The notes beneath the pieces were generated by a model. It saw only the letters and a list, made by a program, of their open reading frames with translations, did no database searches and was not told the DNA's origin. From an uncultured Oscillospiraceae bacterium (lineage in GTDB: Bacteria > Bacillota > Clostridia > Oscillospirales > Oscillospiraceae): 64,000 nt of DNA. Positions 15,888-23,071 of the stretch are shown here, piece after piece. Position numbers and translations under genes: made by a program. Every line of letters starts with the position of its first letter. Position 1 is the stretch's first letter. The stretch is taken from assembly GCA_934622035.1 (NCBI GenBank), contig CAKTVG010000015.1, forward strand, positions 1 through 64,000, given 5' to 3'.

Positions 15888-17185
15888 AACGGCTGCTGTT
15901 GCTGCTGCTTGCAGCCCTGCTCCTTCTGCCGGCCTGTACCGCGGAGCCAAGAATGGAGGATGAATTCCTCTTCTATTACCGTGCGGAGGAGAATGCGGAG
16001 GGCGTGCTTTGCGCAGAGAGAGCGGAGCTTGACGTATCCGGCGTTTCTCTTGCGCAGCTGATGGAGAAATACCTGCGCGGCCCGAGAGCGAAAAATCTGC
16101 TGCCCGCCGTTCCGGCAGACTGGCAGCTCCTGTCGGCAGAGCTGGAGGCCGATACGGCTGTTTTGGCGTTTGACGCGCCGGTTCCCGACCACCCGGCGAT
16201 AGAAACGTCGCTCGCCCGCGCGGCAATTGCGCGGACGCTTTTGCAGCTGGAGACGGTGCAGAAGGTCACGATTTCTCTGTCCGGCAGCGGCGAGACGGTG
16301 ACCCTGACCGCAAAGGACATTCTCTATACCGATACCTCGCAGCAGACGCAGCAGGAGCAGATCGTCCTCTATTTTCCGGACGACGCAGGGCGCTACCTGC
16401 GCCGCGAAACGGTTCTTGTGGACGCGATGGACGCTGCACAGAAGCCGGAATTCATCCTGCGGCGGCTGCTGAGCGCAAATGAGGGGGAGGCGAATCCTTC
16501 CGGTATTCCGTCCGGGACGGTGCTTCTGGACGTATCCGTGGAGAACGGAATCTGCACGGTCAATTTTTCATCCCAGTTCGTTACGGGCATGACGGAGGGC
16601 TTCCTTGCAACGCGGCTGGCGCTTTACGCCATCGTGGATTCTCTGACGGAGCTGCCGCAGGTGCATTCCGTTGACCTGTGGGTCTCCGGCGCTCCGTTGG
16701 ATTCGCTTGGCCTGCTGGACCTGTCGGCGGGTATCCGCAGGGATGAATCCCTGATCGCTGCGCAGGAGAGCAGCGAGACGCTGGATGTTACGATCTATCC
16801 TGCGGCTGCCGAGGCAGCGCTGCTGGTTCCCGTTCAGCGCAGGATTGCCGTTTCTCCGGAAACTGTGGCGGCGCAGACCGTGCTGGAAACGCTGATCACC
16901 TTTGAGGGCGGAAACGGTATTCGCAGCTTTGTGCCGGCGGGAACGAAAATCCTGTCCGTCAAGCTGGAAAACGATATTTGCACCGTTGATCTGACCCGCG
17001 AGTTTCTGGACGGCTGCCTTTCCCTGCGCCAGGAGGAGCTGGCGGTACGTTCCGTGATTGCAACGCTGACGGCGATGGACGGCATTCGCTCGGTGGAGCT
17101 TCTGGTCGAGGGCATTCAGCCGCAGTATCAGAATGCCGGGCTGAGCCAGCTCCACAGAGCGCAGGCGGCGTGGTTCGCAGAATAA
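15884..17185 (+). CDS. Lipoprotein with three GerMN domains
   Basis: A 433-residue predicted lipoprotein: signal peptide with lipobox LLPAC, modified Cys18. The rest is three GerMN-type repeats (about 28-150, 155-285, 300-425). The second and third share clear signatures (GTVLLDVSVENGICTVNFSSQF and GTKILSVKLENDICTVDLTREF) followed by VxSVELLVEG-like ends. The first is more divergent. GerMN domains occur in the spore germination protein GerM and in actinobacterial LpqB. Overlap with the kinase gene suggests the lipoprotein modulates the sensor outside the membrane. The ligand is unknown. A hairpin 50 bases after the stop probably ends the transcript. Confidence 0.85.
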   Translation: MKRLLLLLLAALLLLPACTAEPRMEDEFLFYYRAEENAEGVLCAERAELDVSGVSLAQLMEKYLRGPRAKNLLPAVPADWQLLSAELEADTAVLAFDAPVPDHPAIETSLARAAIARTLLQLETVQKVTISLSGSGETVTLTAKDILYTDTSQQTQQEQIVLYFPDDAGRYLRRETVLVDAMDAAQKPEFILRRLLSANEGEANPSGIPSGTVLLDVSVENGICTVNFSSQFVTGMTEGFLATRLALYAIVDSLTELPQVHSVDLWVSGAPLDSLGLLDLSAGIRRDESLIAAQESSETLDVTIYPAAAEAALLVPVQRRIAVSPETVAAQTVLETLITFEGGNGIRSFVPAGTKILSVKLENDICTVDLTREFLDGCLSLRQEELAVRSVIATLTAMDGIRSVELLVEGIQPQYQNAGLSQLHRAQAAWFAE

Positions 17186-17234
17186 TTTTTCCAATGTGCC
17201 GCTTTCGACAAAGCGTGCGCCAGTGAGCGCTTAT

Positions 17235-17266
17235 ACTGAGTGCATCGAAAGATGCACTCAGTTTTT
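17235..17266 (+). terminator. Hairpin copy 1 (terminator of the GerMN operon)
   Basis: ACTGAGTGCATC, loop GAAA, GATGCACTCAGT, then a run of T. It is a perfect 12-bp stem with a stable GNRA-type tetraloop 50 bases after the lipoprotein gene, and identical in sequence to the hairpin at 17443. Confidence 0.75.
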
Positions 17267-17314
17267 GCTTGTCAAGAAAACATGCTGTCCTCAAGCTACG
17301 GAGGGAAAGATAGT

Positions 17315-17443
17315 GTGAAAGAAAACCGTCAGGGTTGTCTTTCGCGTTCAATCATCCGCCGCAGCGGACAGAATTGCAAAATCCAATTTTGCAATTCCTC
17401 AGGCAGCGGTCAATATGTTCATTTGAACTTATTGACAAGATGA
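17315..17443 (+). CDS. Doubtful small ORF between the twin hairpins
   Basis: A 42-codon frame starting GTG with CGGAGGGAAAG seven or so bases upstream. The product would be basic with several Cys and Ser and no recognisable domain. It lies wholly inside the repeat-like segment and ends at the edge of hairpin 2, so it may be an accident of a repeated element rather than a gene. Confidence 0.15.
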   Translation: MKENRQGCLSRSIIRRSGQNCKIQFCNSSGSGQYVHLNLLTR

Positions 17444-17475
17444 CTGAGTGCATCGAAAGATGCACTCAGTTTTTT
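17443..17475 (+). repeat. Hairpin copy 2, immediately before spoIIAA
   Basis: Same 28 bases as at 17235, again followed by T residues, ending 6 bases before the spoIIAA ribosome site. As an intrinsic terminator it would block read-through into the spoIIA operon, unless a promoter lies between or it acts as an attenuator or is part of a mobile repeat. Confidence 0.7.
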
Positions 17476-17493
17476 ATACAGAGGAGAATTGGT

Positions 17494-17814
17494 ATGAATC
17501 TGACCAGCTATGTGCAGGACAGGCAGCTGACCATTGCCCTACGCGGGGAAATCGATCACCATTCCGCCAGGGAGACCATGAAGACCATTGCCGAGAAAAT
17601 CGACGTCTATCTGCCGCTGCGCTGCATTCTGGATTTTCGGGATGTGAGCTTTATGGATTCCAGCGGAATTGCCGTGGTCATCAGCACGCTGCGGCGCATG
17701 AAAACCTTGCAGGGAAAGCTTCTGCTGCAAAATATCCCGCCGCAGCCGTATAAGGTGCTTCGCGCGGCCGGTGTGGAAAAAATCACGGAAATCCGGGAGG
17801 AATGCACAAGATGA
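17494..17814 (+). CDS. spoIIAA: Anti-sigma F factor antagonist
   Basis: A 106-residue STAS-domain protein. In its unphosphorylated form it binds SpoIIAB and frees sigma F in the forespore. SpoIIAB phosphorylates it and SpoIIE removes the phosphate. The phosphorylation segment FMDSSGIAVV (53-62) is intact. GAGGAG precedes the ATG at 17494. Its stop overlaps the spoIIAB ATG (ATGA). Gene order spoIIAA-spoIIAB-sigF is the canonical one. A terminator-like hairpin lies directly upstream, which is odd. Confidence 0.96.
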   Translation: MNLTSYVQDRQLTIALRGEIDHHSARETMKTIAEKIDVYLPLRCILDFRDVSFMDSSGIAVVISTLRRMKTLQGKLLLQNIPPQPYKVLRAAGVEKITEIREECTR

Positions 17815-18251
17815 AGGGCGAAAACTACATGGATCTTCAGTTTCCGAGCAAATCGGCCAACGAGGCCTTCGCACGCGCGGCGATTGCCTGCTTTGCCGCG
17901 CAGCTCGATCCGACGCTGGATGAGCTTGGAGACATTAAAACGGCGGTCTCTGAGGCCGTGACCAACTGCATCGTCCACGCCTATCCGGACAGCATCGGGC
18001 CGATCACGCTCAAGGCGCGGATCCTGCCGGAGCAGGTGCTGGATATCATCGTGAAGGACAAGGGCTGCGGCATCGAGGACGTGGAGCAGGCCTGCCGTCC
18101 GATGTTCACGACCGGCGGGGAGGAGCGCTCCGGCATGGGCATTACGATCATGGAGAGCTTCATGACGGAATTCCGTCTGACCTCTACGCCCGGCAAGGGA
18201 ACGACGGTACATATGAAGCGGAAAATCGTCCGCCGCGGTGGAAAAAAGTGA
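17811..18251 (+). CDS. spoIIAB: Anti-sigma F factor / serine kinase
   Basis: A 146-residue GHKL-type protein kinase that holds sigma F inactive and phosphorylates SpoIIAA. The N-box is SEAVTNCIVHAY near 49-60, G1 is DKGCGIED, and G2 is SGMGITIM. The ATG at 17811 overlaps the spoIIAA stop. A slightly upstream in-frame ATG (17802) would overlap more and has no better ribosome site. Its stop overlaps the GTG start of sigF, so all three proteins are translationally coupled, which suits their fixed stoichiometry. Confidence 0.96.
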   Translation: MKGENYMDLQFPSKSANEAFARAAIACFAAQLDPTLDELGDIKTAVSEAVTNCIVHAYPDSIGPITLKARILPEQVLDIIVKDKGCGIEDVEQACRPMFTTGGEERSGMGITIMESFMTEFRLTSTPGKGTTVHMKRKIVRRGGKK

Positions 18252-18952
18252 ACGCTGCGCAGGAGGAGCTTCTGTGCCGTGCGAAGGCCGGAGACCGCGA
18301 GGCGGGGGAGCGGCTGATTGTGGATAACTCCGGCCTGATCTGGTCCATTGCGCGGCGCTATTTCGGTCGAGGCGTGGATCCGGAGGATCTGTATCAGCTG
18401 GGCTGTTTGGGCTTTCTTAAGGCCGTGGATGGCTTTGACACGGCCTTCGGGACGCAGTTTTCCACCTATGCCGTTCCGAAGATCGCCGGGGAAATACGGC
18501 GATTTCTGCGCGATGACGGCATGATCAAGGTCAGCAGAAGTCTGAAGGAACGCGCGGCGATGATTCGTCAGACGCGGCAGAAGCTGACAAATGCCCTGGG
18601 CAGAGAGCCGACGCTGTCAGAGCTGAGTGCGGAAACGGGGCTTCTGCCCGAGGAAATCGCCTCGGCGGAGACGGCGACCGGCGCGACAGAGTCGATTCAG
18701 AAGCGCAGCGGCGAGGACGGCTTTGCGCTGGAGGACGTTCTGACCGAGGGGGAAATGGAGGAGAAAATTGTGGAGAGGATTGCGCTTCGCGAAGCGATCG
18801 CCAGCCTGAACGAGAGAGAACAGATGGTCATCCGGCTGCGTTTTTTCCACGGACTGACGCAGGACAAGACAGCGAAAATTCTCGGCGTGTCACAGGTGCA
18901 GATTTCGAGAATAGAGAAAAAGGCGCTGGAAAACCTGAGAAGATTCATATAG
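18248..18952 (+). CDS. sigF: RNA polymerase sporulation sigma factor F
   Basis: A 234-residue sigma-70-family factor directing early forespore transcription. Region 2 includes DLYQLGCLGFLKAVDGFD and TYAVPKIAGEIRRFLRDD. Region 3 follows, and region 4 has REQMVIRLRFFHGLTQDKTAKILGVSQVQISRIE with the -35-binding helix. The start is GTG at 18248, overlapping the spoIIAB stop by four bases. Assignment to F rather than the related G rests on the operon. It ends at a perfect bidirectional terminator. Confidence 0.96.
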   Translation: MNAAQEELLCRAKAGDREAGERLIVDNSGLIWSIARRYFGRGVDPEDLYQLGCLGFLKAVDGFDTAFGTQFSTYAVPKIAGEIRRFLRDDGMIKVSRSLKERAAMIRQTRQKLTNALGREPTLSELSAETGLLPEEIASAETATGATESIQKRSGEDGFALEDVLTEGEMEEKIVERIALREAIASLNEREQMVIRLRFFHGLTQDKTAKILGVSQVQISRIEKKALENLRRFI

Positions 18953-18985
18953 TCAAAACCACCGGCTCAGCCGGTGGTTTTGACT
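18951..18985. terminator. Bidirectional terminator after sigF
   Basis: A perfect 16-bp stem (AGTCAAAACCACCGGC and its complement) with a 3-base loop spans the sigF stop and the end of the convergent CYTH gene. The stem's own A and T runs serve both directions. Confidence 0.85.
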
Positions 18986-19577
18986 ATTCGGCAAGCCGCT
19001 TTGCGCGGGCAAATTTGCTCAGCGGCTCCTCGTGCAGTCCGTACTTCCGGCAGAGAAATGCGGCAAGCGCCTGCATCTGTTCCGGTTCGCCGGTCTTAAG
19101 CTCCAGCTCCGCTTCGCACAGCGGTATCGTCTGCCCGCCGCCGGTGAGCGTTCCGAGGTCGCAGGCAAGCTCTGCCTGGCTTCCGTCAGGGAAAGAGATG
19201 TCTCGCGTTCTGCGCCGGAATTCTGCGCCGCAGACTGGGAACAGCTCCTGAGCCGACAGCTCCTTCAGCTCTGCGGGAACGCACTCCTGCTGCGCCAGCA
19301 GGGCAAGCGCCGCCGCGAGCGGCTCAGCCTCGGCTTCCCATTCGCCGCGTGCGTGTTTGCCCAGCGGCATTTTGAAGCATGTGACCGTATGGCCGTTTTC
19401 CAGCCGCTGCCGAAGCATCCATTTGTGCGAGGATAGCTTTCGGTCCGCCGTATCAAAATAGGTTGTTTTCATTGCGAATTCCGCGCACTTACTCCCGGAA
19501 AAAGCGGGATCCTCATAAATCTTTTCCAGCAGCGCCGCATCCGGCACGGCGAGCTTCAGCTCTATTTCACGTCCCAT
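18984..19577 (-). CDS. CYTH-domain protein (inorganic triphosphatase-like)
   Basis: A 197-residue protein of the CYTH superfamily, whose members form a tunnel-shaped barrel and hydrolyse triphosphate compounds. The hallmark EIELK is at residues 4-8. TTYFDTADRKLSSHKWMLRQRLE, TCFKMP, RRRTRDISFPDG, AELELKTGE and LSKFARAKR supply the charged strands lining the tunnel. No CHAD domain is attached. The physiological substrate (inorganic triphosphate or a nucleotide) is not determinable. It is a single gene between convergent sigF and divergent spoIIE. Confidence 0.88.
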   Translation of the reverse strand: MGREIELKLAVPDAALLEKIYEDPAFSGSKCAEFAMKTTYFDTADRKLSSHKWMLRQRLENGHTVTCFKMPLGKHARGEWEAEAEPLAAALALLAQQECVPAELKELSAQELFPVCGAEFRRRTRDISFPDGSQAELACDLGTLTGGGQTIPLCEAELELKTGEPEQMQALAAFLCRKYGLHEEPLSKFARAKRLAE

Positions 19578-19652
19578 GGCAACCTCCTTTGTCTTCTTCG
19601 ATCATGATAGCATCCCCTCCGCGCGGCGTCAATAGGAGAGCGTCAGAGAAAT

Positions 19653-19705
19653 TTGGACAGGCGGCGCTTTCTCGACAAGTTCGCCGCTGCGCTTCGTGGT
19701 AAAAT
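19653..19705 (+). promoter_or_regulatory. Spo0A-type spoIIE promoter candidate
   Basis: TCGACA (19672-19677) lies 22 bases before TAAAAT (19700-19705). Two near-copies of the 0A box TTCGACA occur on the same strand: TTGGACA at 19653-19659 and CTCGACA at 19671-19677, the latter covering the -35. In Bacillus, spoIIE and spoIIG promoters are Spo0A-activated sigma-A promoters with just such over-long 21-22-base spacing. The parallel is strong but the boxes each have one mismatch. Confidence 0.5.
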
Positions 19706-19725
19706 CTCGGAAAAGGAAGAAAGCG

Positions 19726-21687
19726 GTGAGACATATGAAGGAAAGCGGAACGCCGAAGCTGATGCCGCAGCACAGACGTCCTGTGCTGCGCAGAACGTCG
19801 GCTGGCTGGCGTGTTCTGCGGGAGTGGGCGCTGATTTGCGCTGCTGGGTTTGTTTTGAGCGGGGTGCGGGTTGCCGGGCACATGACGCCGCTTGCTGCCT
19901 GCCTGGCGGTAGCCATCCCGTTGGGCTTTCGAAGCATTTTTGCGGCCCTTGGAGCCGTCGGTGGATATCTGCTCTTCGGCGAGGGCGGCACGGCGGCGGA
20001 ATTAACGGCGATGACGGTGCTGATGCTCGCCTCGGCGGCGGTCTTTCAGGGGACGGAGCTTCCGGCCAGAAGATGGTTTTTCCCATTGATTTCGGGAGTG
20101 GTTGCGGGCGTTTTGGGCGCGGTTTTCTTTTTCAGCGCGCCTGGCGGAGATGCCCTGCTGACGCTGCTATTTAAGGTTTGCCTTTCGGCCTGCGGGACGG
20201 CGGGCCTGCGCGGCGCAGCGCAGAAAAGCCGCGGCGGCAGGGTCTTCCTTACCGCTGCGTTGACCACAGGGCTTTCCGGCATTCCCGCGCCGGTCGATCT
20301 TGGACTGCTTGCCGCAGCCGCACTCTGCGTCCGTCTGCCGGAGATGGGGACGGTTCTGGCCTGCGGACTTGCGTTGGAGCTTTCCGGAGAATATGGCGGC
20401 TGCGCCGCTGCCGCTCTGCTGCTTCCGGTGCTGCTGTGCAGAATGCTGCGTCTGCGGCGGCCGGTCCGGCGGGCGCCGGTGTGCTTCTGTGTGACCTTCG
20501 GAATGCTGCTTCTCTGCGGCGCGGGCACGGCAGAGCGGCTTCTCGGCGCAGCAATCGGCTGCATGACAGGCGTCCTTCTGACAAGAATTCCGTTTGCGCG
20601 GCTAGCCGCAGACCCGCAGGAAACTGCCGCAGCTTCCTTGAACGAGGCGGCAGAAATTCTGGAGGCGCTGCATGCCCAGGTGGAGCACGGTCAGCCGCCG
20701 CGGGCGGCGCAGAGTGAGGCCGACAGCGTGTACGACGGCGCGGCGGAGCGCGTATGCCGCTGCTGTGCGCGGTTTCATCGCTGCTGGGAGCATTGCGCGG
20801 AGCGGACCTATCATGCACTGACAGGCGCGGGGAACCGCATCATGGAGCGCGGTATTGCCCAAGCGGAGGATTTTCCGCCGGAGTTCCGCGAAAACTGCTG
20901 CCATTTTGACGGCTTTCTGACGGCGGTGAATCAGGAGCTGGAGGGAATGCTCTACCGGCGGCGCTATCGCATCCAGCTTGCCGAGGCACGGCAGACGGTG
21001 GCAGACGAGTTTTCCTGCATTGCGGGCTTTCTGCGGGATATGCAGGAGCTGCCGCAGAATGCTGCCGGTGCTTACCGCCCGGTGACGGGCATCAGCACGG
21101 CACGAAAGCCGGGAAATCTTGCCAACGGCGACCGCGGCGCATGCTTCTTCGGCCCGCGCACGGAATGCTACATCCTGCTCTGCGACGGCATGGGCAGCGG
21201 CCGCGAGGCGGCGGCCCTTAGCAGCGAGACGGTTCATTTTCTCAAAAAGCTCCTTTTTGCGGGAATGGATGCGGAAAACGCCCTGCGTGTTTTGAACGGT
21301 GCGTTTCTTCTGCGCGGTGACGGCTGCTTTGCAACGGTGGATCTGCTGCGCATCGATCTGTCCTGCGGCGACGCGCTGCTGCTCAAATGGGGCGGCGCGC
21401 CGGCCTATCTCCGCAAAAACGAAAAGGAAGTGAAAAAAATGGGGGCAGCGGCACTGCCGCCGGGCGTTGGGGGAGACCACGCGCCGGAGCAGTACAGGCT
21501 GTCCCTGAGGGATGGGGAGATGCTGATTCTATTGAGTGACGGAGCGGGAGGGGAGGAAACGGAGGAGCTCATTGCCGGCTACACCGGCGAGTCGCCGCGG
21601 GAGCTGGCGGCGCTGCTGATCGCAGGCGCGGAGGCAATGGATGATATGACTGCGGTCGCTGTCTCTCTACGCCCCCAGTCTTCGTAA
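19726..21687 (+). CDS. spoIIE: Stage II sporulation protein E (SpoIIAA-P phosphatase)
   Basis: A 653-residue membrane phosphatase. A very hydrophobic N-terminal half (about 25-310) contains roughly ten membrane segments. A regulatory middle region rich in Cys and His (CRCCARFHRCWEHC) precedes the PP2C-like phosphatase domain (about 430-650) with NGDRGACF, LCDGMGSGREAA, LLSDGAGG and MDDMTAVAV carrying the metal-binding Asp residues. It dephosphorylates SpoIIAA at the sporulation septum to activate sigma F. GTG 19726 is chosen because AAGGA lies eight bases upstream. ATG 19735 is the alternative. Confidence 0.94.
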   Translation: MRHMKESGTPKLMPQHRRPVLRRTSAGWRVLREWALICAAGFVLSGVRVAGHMTPLAACLAVAIPLGFRSIFAALGAVGGYLLFGEGGTAAELTAMTVLMLASAAVFQGTELPARRWFFPLISGVVAGVLGAVFFFSAPGGDALLTLLFKVCLSACGTAGLRGAAQKSRGGRVFLTAALTTGLSGIPAPVDLGLLAAAALCVRLPEMGTVLACGLALELSGEYGGCAAAALLLPVLLCRMLRLRRPVRRAPVCFCVTFGMLLLCGAGTAERLLGAAIGCMTGVLLTRIPFARLAADPQETAAASLNEAAEILEALHAQVEHGQPPRAAQSEADSVYDGAAERVCRCCARFHRCWEHCAERTYHALTGAGNRIMERGIAQAEDFPPEFRENCCHFDGFLTAVNQELEGMLYRRRYRIQLAEARQTVADEFSCIAGFLRDMQELPQNAAGAYRPVTGISTARKPGNLANGDRGACFFGPRTECYILLCDGMGSGREAAALSSETVHFLKKLLFAGMDAENALRVLNGAFLLRGDGCFATVDLLRIDLSCGDALLLKWGGAPAYLRKNEKEVKKMGAAALPPGVGGDHAPEQYRLSLRDGEMLILLSDGAGGEETEELIAGYTGESPRELAALLIAGAEAMDDMTAVAVSLRPQSS

Positions 21688-21751
21688 CACAAAATACCAT
21701 ATCTTGTGCGAATATTCTGTCGAAATACAATATGGCGGAAAAAATTTTGTC

Positions 21752-21780
21752 TTGCCTTTCCGAAAAAATGCTGATATAGT
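21752..21780 (+). promoter_or_regulatory. Promoter of the XRE-TPR regulator gene
   Basis: TTGCCT (21752-21757), 17-base spacer, TATAGT (21775-21780), 20 bases before the start. A loose dyad ACACAA (21687) / TTGTGC (21704) lies upstream. Confidence 0.65.
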
Positions 21781-21800
21781 AAAAAGTGGGGTGATAAGGC

Positions 21801-22976
21801 ATGACAACAGAAGGAATTCTCATCCGCCGGACGCGCATCGAGCGCGGCTGGAGCCAGGAGGCGCTGTGCCGTGGCGTTTGCGCGGTGTCCTACCTGTCCA
21901 AGATCGAACAGGGCAAGGCGGAGGCTTCGCAGGAGATCATTGCCGGGCTGTTTGCAAAGCTGGGCGTAAGCTGGCACGCCGACGAGCAGGAGCTGCGGCG
22001 GTTGAATGCACTGGTTGAATCCGTATATGCGGCGCTGTTCGGCCTGTGCCGCAGAGAGCTGAACGCGGCGCGTGAGCGCTTTTGCGAGGCGGAAGAGGCG
22101 CTGCGTTCCAGTCCGCTGGCATTGGACGCGATGCTGCTGCGGGCCATGCTGTTCGATACGCGCAAGCCCTTGGCGCAGGAGCTGGAATGCTGCATGACCC
22201 CGCGGCAGCTTGCCTTGCAGCGTGCATTGCAGGGGCGGTATTCCGAGACAATGATGCACTATCCCTGCGGCTGGACCTACTATCTGGCAGGAGAGGAGAC
22301 CTACGGCAGCGGCAGCAGCTATCTGCACGCGATGGAGCTGCTGCAAACCGGCTATGACCTTGCCTCACGGGAGGGAAATGCCGGTACGATGCTGCTGTGC
22401 CGCCTTCTGATTGGCAACTGCTACTGCAATATGCTCGACCTTCCGAATATGCTGGCGCAGTATGCGCCGGCACGCCGCCTTGCCGCTGCGCTGAACGACG
22501 AGGAGCTGCTGGGCACGATCGCCTACAATACGGCTGCGACGCAGCTGGAATGCGGCGATATCGCCTCGGCTTACGCCTACTTTTCCGTCTGCGAGAATCC
22601 GACGCGCATGGGACTGCACAAGCTGGCCATCTGCTGCGAAAAGCTTGGACGGAGAGAGGAAGCGCTTGCCGCGCTCGACCGCGCGGAGGCGACCGCGTGC
22701 ACGGTCGTTGACGATGCGCTCAGCCGCGAAATGTGCGAGCTTGTGCGCATGCGGCTGAAAAATCCGGATTATCTGCGCGACGGGAAATACGGACGCCGCC
22801 TTCTGGCCTGTTTTGATGCCTGCCGCTGCACGCTCTCCAGCGGCTACGCCGGCTTCCACCTTCCCTGGGTGCTGGAGTGGTATGCAGCCAACCGGCAGTA
22901 TAAGCAGGCCTACACAATAATGCAGCAATTTCCCTATGCTGCAAGAATAAACGGTTTTCCCGAAAAGGATGAATAA
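21801..22976 (+). CDS. XRE-family regulator with TPR-like domain
   Basis: A 391-residue protein. An N-terminal helix-turn-helix (about 5-60, with RGWSQEALCRGVCAVSYLSKIEQGK) is followed by about 300 residues of helical repeats resembling tetratricopeptides (for example GTMLLCRLLIGNCYCNML and GTIAYNTAATQLECGDIASAYAYF). This layout is that of RRNPP-like regulators, which sense peptides, and of related XRE-TPR proteins. No peptide pheromone gene is visible beside it. The next gene is an MFS transporter preceded by a GCACAA/TTGTGC dyad, a possible operator. The name is by architecture only. Confidence 0.85.
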   Translation: MTTEGILIRRTRIERGWSQEALCRGVCAVSYLSKIEQGKAEASQEIIAGLFAKLGVSWHADEQELRRLNALVESVYAALFGLCRRELNAARERFCEAEEALRSSPLALDAMLLRAMLFDTRKPLAQELECCMTPRQLALQRALQGRYSETMMHYPCGWTYYLAGEETYGSGSSYLHAMELLQTGYDLASREGNAGTMLLCRLLIGNCYCNMLDLPNMLAQYAPARRLAAALNDEELLGTIAYNTAATQLECGDIASAYAYFSVCENPTRMGLHKLAICCEKLGRREEALAALDRAEATACTVVDDALSREMCELVRMRLKNPDYLRDGKYGRRLLACFDACRCTLSSGYAGFHLPWVLEWYAANRQYKQAYTIMQQFPYAARINGFPEKDE

Positions 22977-22984
22977 TGCATGCT

Positions 22985-23034
22985 AAAGCTGCGGATTGAG
23001 TGGTGATTTTCCCACAATCCGCAGCTTTTCTTTT
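22985..23034 (+). terminator. Terminator after the XRE-TPR gene
   Basis: AAAGCTGCGGATTG pairs with CAATCCGCAGCTTT, followed by TTCTTTT. Confidence 0.8.
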
Positions 23035-23048
23035 GCACAATTTTGTGC
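23035..23048. promoter_or_regulatory. Dyad GCACAA-TT-TTGTGC, possible operator
   Basis: A perfect six-base inverted repeat with a 2-base spacer lies 24 bases before the MFS gene. The same half-site TTGTGC occurs upstream of the XRE-TPR gene (21704). Binding by that regulator is a guess. Confidence 0.3.
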
Positions 23049-23071
23049 TACGATTTCTGTGGGGTGAGAAT

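Larger units (their letters stand above)
17186..17493. other. Gap before spoIIAA with twin hairpins and inverted repeats
   Basis: These 308 bases carry no convincing gene. They hold a CGCTTT-CGAC-AAAGCG hairpin (about 17200), two identical 28-base hairpins (17235 and 17443), the inverted pair CTTGTCAA (17268) and TTGACAAG (17432), and a central inverted repeat GAATTGCAAAA / TTTTGCAATTC (about 17371-17398). A weak 42-codon frame from GTG 17315 has a good GGAGGG ribosome site but a repeat-like composition. No clear sigma-A or sigma-H promoter for spoIIAA was found. Confidence 0.6.

Noticed and set aside
17298..17326. Sigma-H-like promoter (GGAGGGAAA and AAAGAAAA) for spoIIAA
   Set aside because: The two elements are only about 9 bases apart instead of 11-13, and GGAGGG there looks like a ribosome site.
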